DNA of 64,000 nt from Neobacillus sp. PS3-34 (GCF_030915465.1 NZ_CP133267.1:62001-126000), one strand, 5' to 3'. Counted from the first letter of the stretch, positions 17,787-26,269 are shown. Notes: generated by a model not told the origin, from the sequence alone. Translations and numbers: made by a program.

Positions 17787-17880
17787 TTTTCAATTAACCT
17801 CCCTGTTAGTTCAACAAAAAGGTGCATACTCCTTCTTGAAGTAATGCCCCCGCTTGTTTAAGTACAATTCTTCACAAACT
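17787..17880 (+). repeat. Intergenic repeat copy 9
   Basis: TTCAATTAACCTCCCTGTTAGTTCAAC, a hairpin region, then GTAATGCCCCCGCTTG with TTTAAGTACAATTCTTCACAA. Lies between convergent genes. Confidence 0.75.
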
Positions 17881-17916
17881 GCTAATTGCAAAGTAAATAG
17901 GAAAGTCGATGCTTTG

Positions 17917-18732
17917 TTAAGGTATCGACCCTTCGATTTTTTTAGCAATATACATTATATGTTCTGCAAAACTCAGCATATCTTCTCTCTCGCAAACCTG
18001 CTCTGCAAAGTCTATCCAAGCTGATACCACTTCGGGTGATTGTCTAAGTAATTCTGCTTCACGCAAATACAAAAAACTTTCGCAATTTAGTAAATGCATT
18101 TTATTAAGATTAAATTGTTCAAAAAAAGGAAGGACATCTTTGGGACGGATAAAAAAATTATCAGTAAACCCTTGTCCGAAAAAATTCACATCCTCTACCA
18201 TCATATTTAGTTGTAATTTCCTTTCATCATCCAATATAAATTGAGGGTTACGTATTAGATAATCCCATACAAATGAATAGGAAGAGACGAAAGCCACAAA
18301 AATTGTACCATCGGGCTTTAACTTTTTTAAGCATTCTTTTATTAGTTTTACTCGGTCATTTTCATTTTTTAAATGATACATTGGTCCCATACATAGAATA
18401 TGATCGAATTGACCATCATCAATTGAAGATAAATCACGGCCATCTACACAAACGCCATTAAGTGGAAGACTAAGTTCCTTCGCCTTATTCAACGCAAAAT
18501 CTATATTCTTTTGTGAAAGGTCAGCCAATGTGACATCGCAACCCTGCTGAGAAAGATAAAGTGAATACTTGCCTGGTCCACCACCGAGATCCAACACTAC
18601 GTCATTTGGTTTAATATAACGGTTTATATAGCGTTTACTAAGTTCAAACTCTACTTTGTGTCTATCTAACCGTTCCCATTCGTAGTTTACTGTTTCATCA
18701 TAGAATTTTCTTACGATTTCCAAGCTATCCAT
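17917..18732 (-). CDS. Class I SAM-dependent methyltransferase
   Basis: 271 residues, cytosolic. Motif I VVLDLGGGPGKYSLYL binds SAM (about residues 43-58), an acidic residue follows in VTLADLS (motif II), and DHILCMGPMYHL gives motif III/IV. The C-terminal half has MVEDVNFFGQGFTDNFF, likely part of the acceptor pocket. The substrate is unknown; similar small-molecule or ubiquinone/menaquinone-type methyltransferases are common singletons. Element A sits 85 bases upstream of its start. Confidence 0.85.
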   Translation of the reverse strand: MDSLEIVRKFYDETVNYEWERLDRHKVEFELSKRYINRYIKPNDVVLDLGGGPGKYSLYLSQQGCDVTLADLSQKNIDFALNKAKELSLPLNGVCVDGRDLSSIDDGQFDHILCMGPMYHLKNENDRVKLIKECLKKLKPDGTIFVAFVSSYSFVWDYLIRNPQFILDDERKLQLNMMVEDVNFFGQGFTDNFFIRPKDVLPFFEQFNLNKMHLLNCESFLYLREAELLRQSPEVVSAWIDFAEQVCEREDMLSFAEHIMYIAKKIEGSIP

Positions 18733-18790
18733 CTAAACTCCTCCCCTTTAATGTAATTTTATAACAATACACAATTATCTAAAAGGAAAT

Positions 18791-18817
18791 TTTTGTTAAA
18801 CTAACTTGCTCCGTTAG
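18791..18817 (+). repeat. Repeat copy 10, part left of element A
   Basis: TTTTGTTAAACTAACTTGC plus TCCGTTAG; the right part resumes at 20586 as TTGAATAAGG. The insertion splits the right arm of the palindrome. Confidence 0.8.
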
Positions 18818-18860
18818 CATTCCTGTAGAGCGTTAATTTTGAGCTTTGAAAAAAACAGGG

Positions 18861-18909
18861 CTCCTCAGTAAGATATGAGTAAGACACGACTCTAACTCAT
18901 CCCTAGGAG
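18861..18909 (+). promoter_or_regulatory. Hairpin sequestering transposase ribosome site (element A)
   Basis: CTCCT (18861-18865) can pair with AGGAG of the ribosome site (18905-18909), and ATGAGT (18875-18880) with ACTCAT (18895-18900). A transcript entering from outside would fold and hide the ribosome site, a known way for IS elements to avoid impinging transcription. The same structure is in element B (34307-34355). Confidence 0.6.
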
Positions 18910-18920
18910 GAACCCTTACT

Positions 18921-20195
18921 ATGAAGTTTAAAATGCAGGACAAACAAAATCAACTAATTGAAAGAATTTCCGATAAACATTTAGTAGTTGGTATAGATAT
19001 AGCCCAACAGTTACACGTTGCGAGAGCCGTGAACTTCCGGGGCATTATTGTCGGAGATCCCCTTCCATTTGAGAATAATGAAGAGGGTTTTGAGAAGCTA
19101 TTAAACTGGATACAAAAGCTGAAAGGAATAAATAAACTCGAGGACACCATTGTTGGAATGGAACCGACAGGCCATTACTGGGTCAACCTCTCAAAGTGGT
19201 TAATAACCCAGGACATTGAAGTAGTTACTGTAAATCCTCACTTGGTCAAACGAAATAAGGAAAATCGAGATAATACTCAATCAAAAAGTGATAAGAAAGA
19301 CGCTTTGGTAATAGCCGATATGGTGAAGAACGGATACTATTCCTTTGTAAGGCCTTCTTCCGAACCGTATGAAAAACTTAGGGTTCTCATATCCAATCGG
19401 GATGTTGTAGTTAAAAGGCTTGTAAGTTCTGTCAATCAATTAAACCGCTGGGTGGACATTGTTTTTCCAGAACTCAGGCAAGTATTTAAGGACATAACAG
19501 CGAAAGGGGCAATCGCAACCCTTAAGCTTTTCCCCTCCCCTTCAGATCTGATTTCAAAGAATCCTGCCGAAATAGTTACTGGGTGGAAAACACTTATGAA
19601 GAGGCAGCCTGGGTTAAAGAAAGCCTATCTGATTCTCAATGTAGCCAGGAAATCAGTTGGTACAACTCAAGCAATCGAGGCATACAAATTGCATCTGGAA
19701 CAATTACTCGAAGAGTATGACCTAACGGTTCAACAACTGGATAGAGTTGAGCGTGCAATTAAAGATGTATTATCTAAAATTCCTTTTGCCAATAAGCTTC
19801 TTATGATTAAAGGAATTAGTGAGATTTCATTGGCCGGTATATTAGGTGAAGCAGGAGATTTAAGCGGGTTTTCACACGGCAATTCCTTACTCCGCCATGC
19901 AGGGCTCCACCTCTCCGAAGCCAGTTCAGGGAAATGGAAAGGACAAATTGTTCTATCAAAGCGTGGCAGATCGAGACTAAGACGTTTCCTCTATCTAGCC
20001 ACTATGAGTCTAGTGATGAACAATCCGGAATTCAAGACCCTCCATTCCCATAACGTTAAAGTGAAAAAGATGAAGAAAATGAAATCCATCATGAAGCTTG
20101 TCGGGAAACTGGCAAGGGTCTTTGTAGGAATCGCACGCAAGGATGAACCTTATTGTGCTAAAAAGGTTTATGCTCTAACGGATTTGGCTGCTTAA
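18921..20195 (+). CDS. IS110-family DEDD recombinase (element A)
   Basis: 424 residues, intact. DEDD residues lie in VVGIDIAQQLHVARA (Asp), VGMEPTGHYWVN (Glu) and SDKKDALVIADMV (Asp pair). The C-terminal Tnp_IS116/IS110/IS902 domain has IKGISEISLAGILGEAGD and HLSEASSGKWKG, with the catalytic serine. A coiled-coil stretch (about 235-275) joins them. It is clearly paralogous to the element C recombinase. AGGAGG lies 10 bases before the ATG. Confidence 0.92.
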   Translation: MKFKMQDKQNQLIERISDKHLVVGIDIAQQLHVARAVNFRGIIVGDPLPFENNEEGFEKLLNWIQKLKGINKLEDTIVGMEPTGHYWVNLSKWLITQDIEVVTVNPHLVKRNKENRDNTQSKSDKKDALVIADMVKNGYYSFVRPSSEPYEKLRVLISNRDVVVKRLVSSVNQLNRWVDIVFPELRQVFKDITAKGAIATLKLFPSPSDLISKNPAEIVTGWKTLMKRQPGLKKAYLILNVARKSVGTTQAIEAYKLHLEQLLEEYDLTVQQLDRVERAIKDVLSKIPFANKLLMIKGISEISLAGILGEAGDLSGFSHGNSLLRHAGLHLSEASSGKWKGQIVLSKRGRSRLRRFLYLATMSLVMNNPEFKTLHSHNVKVKKMKKMKSIMKLVGKLARVFVGIARKDEPYCAKKVYALTDLAA

Positions 20196-20229
20196 GTTAA
20201 ATTCTTGTTTCCAAAAGAATTATATCGAG

Positions 20230-20420
20230 TGTTGGCTTATTCGCAGGATTTCAAATATGTACGGAGTACCAGATTTATTCAACAAAAGGGCACTGACCCA
20301 TACCTTTAGCTAGACTGGCCTCCACCCCTTGGATAGGCATAACGAAGGAATGAAAGCGGCCAATGGACCCGTTGAGACATGGGAGGGAAAGCCTCCAGGG
20401 GCGGCGTGGAGAAGTACATT
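20230..20420 (+). ncRNA. Putative bridge RNA of element A
   Basis: TTATTCAAC (20275-20283) is complementary to the core G plus TTGAATAA of the right flank (20585-20593), nine of nine. After a GGGC...GACCC hairpin, CCTTTAG (20303-20309) matches the left target CCGTTAG at six of seven and the consensus CCCTTTAG fully. AGGAATG (20346-20352) is complementary to the left end CATTCCT. GAGACATGGGAGGG (20374-20387) contains GGGAG, as in the right end GAGGGAG, and pairs with a following CCTCC. Order: right target, left target, donor guides. Ends of the RNA are guesses. Confidence 0.72.
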
Positions 20421-20585
20421 ATATGGTAAAATATGGAGTGTAATTATACTCCTTTATTTAACTATGTCTTCACGTAGCCTAAATGTCCTCAAATTACTTC
20501 ATACAGCCAGTAAAAAATATCTTTGGTGGATGAAATCCTGCGAATTAGCGAGCATTCGGGAGAAAAACGAATTAAACTGAGGGAG

Positions 20586-20660
20586 TTGAATAAGGAAAAA
20601 AGTTACCCTGATTAAGCAGCCTTATCATCAACTAAAGCATCCCCATTAGCTTAATATGCA
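20586..20660 (+). repeat. Repeat copy 10, part right of element A
   Basis: TTGAATAAGGAAAAAAG, hairpin region, CAACTAAAGCATCCCCATTAG and CTTAATATGC. Restores the standard repeat when joined to 18817. Confidence 0.8.
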
Positions 20661-20667
20661 AAATGCT

Positions 20668-21135
20668 TTATTTGATGCCATTAATAACATTATCATCCTC
20701 TTTTTTATCTAACATCTTAACCCCTTCATCGGAAACATCGTATTTCCATATGCTTTTAGCTTCTATTCCGTTTACTGTGACATTATAATTCTTTATTAAC
20801 GTTACAATATAGTGACTACCATCTTTTTTTGCTTCAACAGACTTATTGAGTCTTGTTGTATGACCTGATGGCCCACCTATTTTAATTTCCTTGGAGATGA
20901 TTTGTCCCTTTTTCATTTTGGGTGGAAAGTCATTTTTAGATGTTCCTCTTATTAAATCGTTATGAAAAGTAATTGTTTTTGAGATTGCTTCAACTATTGT
21001 TAAGTCTTGAACTTGTTCCACAGGATTAGTTTGAATTTCCCCTAGCTTTGCAGTAACTTCATTATTATTTAATGGACTACAACCCAACAAGGATATACAT
21101 AAAACAAACAATGAACCTGCCAACAAATTTTTCAT
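20668..21135 (-). CDS. Lipoprotein, unknown function
   Basis: 155 residues. The signal peptide ends in lipobox ISLLGC, so the mature protein is probably anchored by Cys19 to the outer membrane face. The remainder is a soluble beta-rich domain with VTLIKNYNVTVNGIEAKSIWKYDV. No family was recognised. It sits between element A and repeat copy 11. Confidence 0.7.
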   Translation of the reverse strand: MKNLLAGSLFVLCISLLGCSPLNNNEVTAKLGEIQTNPVEQVQDLTIVEAISKTITFHNDLIRGTSKNDFPPKMKKGQIISKEIKIGGPSGHTTRLNKSVEAKKDGSHYIVTLIKNYNVTVNGIEAKSIWKYDVSDEGVKMLDKKEDDNVINGIK

Positions 21136-21227
21136 TATTCTTCCTCCTATGATTTTTACCTTATACTTATTTGAATAGACGGGTAAGAACCATATTTTGT
21201 TCCAGAGGTTTTTAAATTTAATATAGC

Positions 21228-21325
21228 CATTGATTGAACTTTACTGCACGTTTGCACAATAAGAAAAATAGCTACCACAAACGGCAGGTGGTTCTTGAAG
21301 TAATGCACCCGTTAGTTGAGTAAAG
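21228..21325 (+). repeat. Intergenic repeat copy 11
   Basis: ATTGATTGAACTTTACTGC and TTTGCACAATAAGAAAAA, hairpin CTACC...GGTGG, then CTTGAAGTAATGCACCCGTTAG. Confidence 0.75.
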
Positions 21326-21350
21326 TCATTATAAAAGTTAAATTCGCTAA

Positions 21351-21839
21351 TCAATTACCATTTTTCTTATATTTGCTTACTGCTTTTATTTCTAGCTGGC
21401 TTATCCATTTATAAAATCCTAATAATATCAATAGAAGTATCGGGTCTACGATAACCGAGTACCCAAGCGTCCACCATCCATTATGAAAGTATCCCCAAGG
21501 ATTCGGTAATTTAGCTATTGCTTCGTAAATTACTATTGCTAATACAAAAGTTACAAGGTACACAAATTGTTTAGTGATTTTCTTTTCAAAAGGAAACCAA
21601 TTTAAAAAAATCATATTAACTGGTGGGACTAATAGTAAATGTGGAATAATTCCTTGCCAATCAATGGCTTTAGTAAAATACCAGTAACCGTGATATTTAT
21701 AATCAACAATGACATCAAATATTATCTGAAACGCAACGGTAAATGTCCAAATTTGTATAATTTTATTACCTGTTAGTTTCTTATTTGTCTTAAAGGCGAT
21801 AAAATTATAAACGATAATTGCTATAATAAGTCCTATCAC
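21351..21839 (-). CDS. CBO0543 family membrane protein
   Basis: 162 residues with five predicted helices. Family features are FDVIVDYKYHGYWYF after helix 2, IPHLLLVPPVNMIFLNWFPF and the C-terminal NPWGYFHNGWWTLGYS followed by a last helix. These match the CBO0543 group of small Firmicute membrane proteins of unknown function. Monocistronic, flanked by repeats on both sides. Confidence 0.75.
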   Translation of the reverse strand: MIGLIIAIIVYNFIAFKTNKKLTGNKIIQIWTFTVAFQIIFDVIVDYKYHGYWYFTKAIDWQGIIPHLLLVPPVNMIFLNWFPFEKKITKQFVYLVTFVLAIVIYEAIAKLPNPWGYFHNGWWTLGYSVIVDPILLLILLGFYKWISQLEIKAVSKYKKNGN

Positions 21840-21926
21840 GTAATCACCTCTATTTTATATAATTACCATTTTTTTGAGGGATACGCTTATTATTCGGTAA
21901 TTACAAAATTCAACGTAAAAATAATA

Positions 21927-22020
21927 TTTCTTCAACTAAACTCCCGTTACTTGAAGAAGAAAAAGGCGATCTTCGTAATTGAAGTATCGCACCCGTTACT
22001 TTAAGTATAATTCTTCACAA
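21927..22020 (+). repeat. Intergenic repeat copy 12
   Basis: TTTCTTCAACTAAACTCCC plus GTTACTTGAAGAAGAAAAA, hairpin GCGATCTTC/GAAGTATCGC, then ACCCGTTACTTTAAGTA and TTCTTCACAA. Confidence 0.8.
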
Positions 22021-22106
22021 TAGCCAAACATAACCTATTGGTCAAATAACAATATTAATAGCGATTTGCAAAAGCAAATAGCTATTTTAGTCAGTTTCGC
22101 TCACAA

Positions 22107-23111
22107 TTAAATACTTCTATTTCTCAATGCTTCCCTATCTACATTTTGTGGTGGTTGTTCCATCCACCTGTTTTCAATCATTAATTTAACACCGTCATTT
22201 GCATATTGAAGTATTTCAGCCACTAGTCTTGTGTAATGTCCACCTAAATCCTTTCTAAGGCTTCCTCCAATTGCTGCCCCATAACCAGCGACGCTAATGG
22301 CTGTTAGACTATTGGTATGAAACATCATTAACTTATCTGAATAAGGAGCATTGATTGATTGTGAAATCGTTGAATCCCATGAGCTTGGTAACGGGACTCC
22401 ATCTTCTACTAATATTTGTCTAAACACAGTTTCATGCTTTGCGGCTATTTCCGTACCTCTCTCCAAATATTTTCTAACTTCAGGTGATTTAGCAGATTGG
22501 GAAAAACCAGCTACAAATGTTCTACCAATTGAGTTTGTTTCCGTATTTTTAGAGATATGGGCTAGTTCAATGGCAGTTAAAGGGCGATGTTTGCCGATTA
22601 ATCCTGATAAAAATGATTCACTTTGAAGGTATTCAGCTTTTTCCATGGGAGCTATGGTAGGAGAACGTATAAATGCACCCTTCTTAAGAAGTAAGTCACA
22701 AGCATTATTGTAAAGTTTCATAAACATTTCGGAAGTTTTCGAAAAAATTTCTCTTACATCGTTTCGTGCCAATACTTCAAGTAAAGCTGCCGCCGCTGCT
22801 GTTCCAGCAGCAGCCATGTATTTAATATATCGCAAGGTAAAAAGATCCGAATATAATCGACCCGCTTTTAAATTTACATCTTCTTGTGTGAATCCCATAG
22901 GTAATGCATGATTTTCTTTTTCAAAGATTTGTTTGACTTCATTTACTACAAAATTACAATTTGTTAAAGCTGTATGAATTATGTCCGTACTATCAGTATC
23001 TTCGTTTACGTTGTCAAAATGCTGAAGGATACAATAAGACATAGAATTCTGCATATAAGCAGTCCACAATGCTGCAACTTCTGAAGAAACAAGTTTGGGG
23101 TTATGCTCCAT
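22107..23111 (-). CDS. DUF3231 family protein, two-domain
   Basis: 334 residues, made of two homologous helical halves. The first begins SSEVAALWTAYMQNSMSYCIL. The second contains LTAIELAHISKNTETNSIG and ends with GAAIGGSLRKDLGGHYTRL and MIENRWMEQPP. It is homologous to 44082-45092 and, per domain, to 15667-16101. The ferritin-like pattern suggests a helical bundle, without an obvious di-iron ExxH set. The function is not known to me. Confidence 0.8.
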   Translation of the reverse strand: MEHNPKLVSSEVAALWTAYMQNSMSYCILQHFDNVNEDTDSTDIIHTALTNCNFVVNEVKQIFEKENHALPMGFTQEDVNLKAGRLYSDLFTLRYIKYMAAAGTAAAAALLEVLARNDVREIFSKTSEMFMKLYNNACDLLLKKGAFIRSPTIAPMEKAEYLQSESFLSGLIGKHRPLTAIELAHISKNTETNSIGRTFVAGFSQSAKSPEVRKYLERGTEIAAKHETVFRQILVEDGVPLPSSWDSTISQSINAPYSDKLMMFHTNSLTAISVAGYGAAIGGSLRKDLGGHYTRLVAEILQYANDGVKLMIENRWMEQPPQNVDREALRNRSI

Positions 23112-23177
23112 ATTTACTCATACTCCTTTTAATTTTTATTATGTACAAAAAGGATTGAAAAATTATAAGTCAATAAC

Positions 23178-23280
23178 CCTTCTTTAACAAACCTGCTTCG
23201 TTAGTGCACTAACAAGAAAGAGGCAACTGCCGCAACCCCATCTTAAACATAAGCACCCGTTAGCTTAACATCATTCTTCA
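23178..23280 (+). repeat. Intergenic repeat copy 13
   Basis: CCTTCTTTAACAAACCTGC with TTCGTTAGTGCACTAACAAGAAAG, hairpin, and AAGCACCCGTTAGCTTAAC. It shares CTGCCGCAACCCCATC with copy 14. Confidence 0.75.
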
Positions 23281-23717
23281 TATAACCAGTCAAAATCATC
23301 GTGCAAAATATAGTCCTGGTCTTCAACAGACAAATTATATTCTTCGCAAACAATATCTTTCTTAGAAAACTCATTTCCTACATCTATGCCTAAATAGATG
23401 TGTGTAAGATTTTTGTTTAATTTACTTCGTTCAGGAAGCTGGTCGATTAAGGATGATGATTTTAATATTGCCGAACGATAAAACTCATTCCATTCATCAA
23501 ACTCGATGAAATAAGGAATGTCAGCATATACAACACCTGAAAATTCTAAAATTCCTTTCCTAACTTTGTAAGTAAAACTTGTTTCACTTTTATAAATGGA
23601 TTCAATTACTTTTAATATGTAAAACGAGATTTTCTTTTCTTTGTGATTTATTCCTAAACTTTCAACAACAGAGTCATATAGTTGTAAATCATCATTGTCT
23701 TTGTAATCATTTTTCAA
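23271..23717 (-). CDS. Hypothetical acidic protein
   Basis: 148 residues, rich in Asp, Glu and aromatic residues. It contains IPYFIEFDEWNEFYRSAIL and ends DYILHDDFDWLYEE. No signal peptide, membrane helix or catalytic motif is visible. Its stop overlaps the edge of repeat copy 13. Unrecognised; such acidic singletons between repeats can be immunity-like or cytosolic binding proteins, which is conjecture. Confidence 0.6.
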   Translation of the reverse strand: MKNDYKDNDDLQLYDSVVESLGINHKEKKISFYILKVIESIYKSETSFTYKVRKGILEFSGVVYADIPYFIEFDEWNEFYRSAILKSSSLIDQLPERSKLNKNLTHIYLGIDVGNEFSKKDIVCEEYNLSVEDQDYILHDDFDWLYEE

Positions 23718-23762
23718 AAGTAAATCCCTTCTTTCTTGCCAAATAACCTAATTATACCAATG

Positions 23763-23860
23763 GTTCTTATTAAACTAAACTGCTCTGTTAGTGCAATAAC
23801 AAGAAAGGGGTCGCTGCCGCAACCCCATCTAAAACATAAGCACCCTTTAGTTCATTAATA
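23763..23860 (+). repeat. Intergenic repeat copy 14
   Basis: GTTCTTATTAAACTAAACTGC and TCTGTTAGTGCAATAACAAGAA, hairpin GGGGT...ACCCC, then AAGCACCCTTTAGTTC. Confidence 0.8.
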
Positions 23861-23875
23861 GTAGTACAAAATAAT

Positions 23876-24112
23876 TTAAAACTTATAATAGGGTAAAAGA
23901 GATAAAATTAATGCTATTAGAACAAGAAGCGAGCCTAATAACATTGAACCTGCACCTATTAAATTTTGCTTTAACACATGATTGTTTTCTTTATCTTTTG
24001 TTTCAACAGGTTGTTCTTTTTTAATTAATTTATTAATAGCCCTTCTTTGATACAAGAAACCTACTATCCCCAACATCAACCCCACTAAAGCTAAACAAAA
24101 TAAAAATATCAT
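23876..24112 (-). CDS. Small two-helix membrane protein
   Basis: 78 residues from the ATG at 24112, preceded by GGGGAGAAGG. Helix 1 (residues 1-22) and helix 2 (about 53-75) flank a basic and acidic loop LIKKEQPVETKDKEN. Unrecognised family. Confidence 0.55.
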   Translation of the reverse strand: MIFLFCLALVGLMLGIVGFLYQRRAINKLIKKEQPVETKDKENNHVLKQNLIGAGSMLLGSLLVLIALILSLLPYYKF

Positions 24113-24237
24113 AAAGTAATTTCCTTCTCCCCTCAACTCAGAATCACCATTTATTGATAAGCTCTGCTACAAATCAAATACATAAAAATCGAAACTTCAA
24201 TTTCAGAATACCTTATAAAATGTAACCTATTTATGAT

Positions 24238-24335
24238 CTTTTATTGAACTAACCTGCCACTTTAGTTTAATAAGAAATTCAACAAAAAAGGTGGTTAATC
24301 TTGCCTGGAGCAACGCACCCATTTATATTTGAAGT
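24238..24335 (+). repeat. Intergenic repeat copy 15
   Basis: CTTTTATTGAACTAACCTGCC and TTTAGTTTAATAAGAA, AACAAAAAAGGTGG hairpin, CGCACCCATTTA. Close to copy 5. Confidence 0.75.
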
Positions 24336-24347
24336 GTTAAATAAATT

Positions 24348-24890
24348 TCAATGTGTTAATGAATGATAAATTGTATAGTCCACTTCACCGGAGATGTTTT
24401 TCAACCCATCTTTACACAACTCCATTGCCATTAGATTCTCCTTGGATGGCGGTAAGTTTTTCTTGGACGCATATATACCGAACTCAGTTGATGTTTTAAA
24501 TCCAAAGCGTCGATAATATCTAAAATCTCCTTCAACAATAATTCCCTTATATCCTCTTTCAGAAGCTAATTTAATACCTTCCTGCAACATAAACTTACCA
24601 ACACCTTGTCGTTGCTTTTTAATTGCCACAGAGACGGGGGATAACATTAAAATTTCGTTTTCATTTTTATTACTTATTGGAAGTTTTGAAAGTATAAAGT
24701 GCCCTATAATTTCCCCTTTCTCCTCAACAACTAAATCTAATTGTGGGATGTAATATTGTTTTTCCCGAATTTCTCTTACAAGAGATTTTTCAACTACACC
24801 ATCTGAATAGCTCGTATTCTTGAATATTTCATAAACAAAATCTTCTATAAAACTATATTCTTCTTGTTTAACAGCTCTAATTATCATCAT
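24348..24890 (-). CDS. GNAT family N-acetyltransferase (YhbS-like)
   Basis: 180 residues. Motif A is VSVAIKKQRQGVGKFMLQEG (Q-x-x-G-x-G) in the acetyl-CoA site, and GYKGIIVEGDFRYYRRFGF follows as beta5/alpha4. The order PVSVAI then the C-terminal beta extension resembles the YhbS group. Substrate unknown. Confidence 0.85.
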   Translation of the reverse strand: MMIIRAVKQEEYSFIEDFVYEIFKNTSYSDGVVEKSLVREIREKQYYIPQLDLVVEEKGEIIGHFILSKLPISNKNENEILMLSPVSVAIKKQRQGVGKFMLQEGIKLASERGYKGIIVEGDFRYYRRFGFKTSTEFGIYASKKNLPPSKENLMAMELCKDGLKNISGEVDYTIYHSLTH

Positions 24891-24935
24891 AATTGCCCCT
24901 CCATTACCTAAAAATGTTCAATCTCATTTATTAAA

Positions 24936-25026
24936 TTCTTCTTTAATTAATTGCCCTGTTTGTTCAATAAGAAGTTCAACAAAAAGTGCGTTAGTCCTTT
25001 TTGGATTAACGCACTCATTACCTTAA
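24936..25026 (+). repeat. Intergenic repeat copy 16
   Basis: TTCTTCTTTAATTAATTGCCC and TGTTTGTTCAATAAGAA, hairpin GTGCGTTAGTCC/GGATTAACGCAC. Confidence 0.8.
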
Positions 25027-25029
25027 TTA

Positions 25030-25386
25030 TCAATTTGCAAAAGTTGTATGTTTCGCTTTCCACTTTTCAAGGGCAATAAAAAGCCAGAATGAATAAATAC
25101 CAATAGTGATAACGCAAAAGAACCACCACTTAATCCAATTTCCGAAGAGCCCAATTGCACTTCCATTGAATTTGAGTCTACGTCCTTCAATGACAGTATG
25201 ATTTATTTTCCATCCATATATCATTGTGATTGCCCAAGGGTAGCAAATCCCAAATGTACATACTGTCACCAACCACCCCAGTAAAGTCCAACCTATGAAT
25301 TGTAAAAGTCCACCATCAAAATATGATTTACCAGTTCCAGTAGCGACGTATTGAATATTATTGTTAAACACAACTTCTGTACTCAT
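25030..25386 (-). CDS. DUF898-like membrane protein
   Basis: 118 residues with helices at about 30-52 and 82-105. The middle block TMIYGWKINHTVIEGRRLKF is characteristic of DUF898/YjgN-like proteins, where a beta hairpin with NTxIxGxRL separates helix pairs. It is shorter than YjgN. The function is unknown. Confidence 0.65.
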   Translation of the reverse strand: MSTEVVFNNNIQYVATGTGKSYFDGGLLQFIGWTLLGWLVTVCTFGICYPWAITMIYGWKINHTVIEGRRLKFNGSAIGLFGNWIKWWFFCVITIGIYSFWLFIALEKWKAKHTTFAN

Positions 25387-25459
25387 TTTTCCATCACCTC
25401 CCGTTTAAACCTAATTATTCCATATGGAGAGTCTTTATTCTAGTACAAAATTGCTTTAT

Positions 25460-25555
25460 ACAACTATCCTCACCCGTTAGCGGAACAAAAAATAAAAGCT
25501 GCCAAAGCAGCCACGTTATTAAACTCTTGCCCCAGTTAGTTGAGGAAGAAAAAAA
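25460..25555 (+). repeat. Intergenic repeat copy 17
   Basis: ACTATCCTCACCCGTTAGCG, hairpin AGCTGCC/GGCAGC-like (AAAGCTGCCAAAGCAGC), then CTCTTGCCCCAGTTAGTTGAGGAAG. Confidence 0.7.
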
Positions 25556-25571
25556 CACCTAAACAGTTAAA

Positions 25572-25874
25572 TTAATCATCATAAGTCCAAATATGAAATA
25601 TTGCGGAAATACCCTCGGTTAATGCTTCGTCAAAGCACTCCAGAGACTCTTCCAATTCAGAGTCTCCTTCATAATCATTTCGGTTTGCCATACACTGTTC
25701 TTCGATACTTAGAACAATCCATCCTTCATCATTGATGTAGTTATTGGCTTTGATTAATGCTGAATTCATATCAGTTGAGTCCACCCAACAGTTTATAAAT
25801 GCACCTGCACATTCATCCTTATCTGGGCTATCTGAACTTGGAATACCCTCAAACATAAAATAATAAATCTCCAT
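25572..25874 (-). CDS. Hypothetical acidic protein
   Basis: 100 residues, strongly acidic, starting MEIYYFMFEGIPSSDSPDKDECAGAFINCW and ending IFHIWTYDD. The pattern of a beta strand, an Ala-rich helix (MNSALIKANNYI) and GWIVLSIEEQ suggests a small alpha/beta fold. Unrecognised. GGAG-type ribosome site precedes the start. Confidence 0.6.
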   Translation of the reverse strand: MEIYYFMFEGIPSSDSPDKDECAGAFINCWVDSTDMNSALIKANNYINDEGWIVLSIEEQCMANRNDYEGDSELEESLECFDEALTEGISAIFHIWTYDD

Positions 25875-25904
25875 TGTATTCTCCTATCTCCCGCTATTTC
25901 ATTC

Positions 25905-25935
25905 TTGAACTCTTGCACCAGTTAGCTTAATATGC
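25905..25935 (+). repeat. Intergenic repeat fragment (copy 18)
   Basis: Only the third module: TTGAACTCTTGCACCAGTTAG and CTTAATATGC. Confidence 0.6.
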
Positions 25936-25948
25936 AAAGTGAAATGCG

Positions 25949-26230
25949 TTATACATTTTCTCGGCTATTCCATAAGGCATCTTTATTATCTCTTTCAGCT
26001 TTCCAACCAAGGGGTAAATCGCATAGTAAAGAAAGAGAATCATCTATCTCAAGGATTTCTGCAAGAGAAACTATTCTTGCATTATCTGCATCAAGTCCAA
26101 CAGTACCATCAAGGAATTGCCACATTCCTTCTTCTTCGTCGTGTGATACATAAAGTATAGGTTTTGTCCCAGCTAAAATTTCTTTTAGTGTAATAACCAT
26201 TGTATTAGGGGAATCTTTAAATCCTTTCAT
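25949..26230 (-). CDS. Hypothetical protein
   Basis: 93 residues. It includes PILYVSHDEEEGMWQFLDG, then VSLAEILEIDDSLSLLCDLPLGWKAER. The layout of a strand with GxWQFLDG followed by a helix and LPxGWxAxR recurs in small Bacillus proteins of unknown function. No signal or membrane segment. Confidence 0.6.
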   Translation of the reverse strand: MKGFKDSPNTMVITLKEILAGTKPILYVSHDEEEGMWQFLDGTVGLDADNARIVSLAEILEIDDSLSLLCDLPLGWKAERDNKDALWNSRENV

Positions 26231-26269
26231 AGAAACACTCCACCAATTTTTTAATACTATTATAGCAAC

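Larger units (their letters stand above)
18818..20585 (+). mobile_element. IS110/IS1111-family element A (1768 bp)
   Basis: Left end CATTCCTGTAGAGCG (18818) follows target CCGTTAG. Right end ...AACTGAGGGAG (to 20585) is followed by TTGAATAAGG. The two-base core AG occurs at both junctions and there is no longer target duplication, as in the IS110 family. The transposase has a ~100-base leader with a ribosome-site hairpin and a ~390-base non-coding tail holding the putative bridge RNA, the IS1111-like layout. It is identical to element B except for two small differences. Confidence 0.85.

Noticed and set aside
20329..20580. 83-codon ORF present in elements A and B after the transposase
   Set aside because: It overlaps the bridge-RNA region and right end; its start lies in the donor-guide area without a ribosome site, and the two copies differ there by compensating indels.
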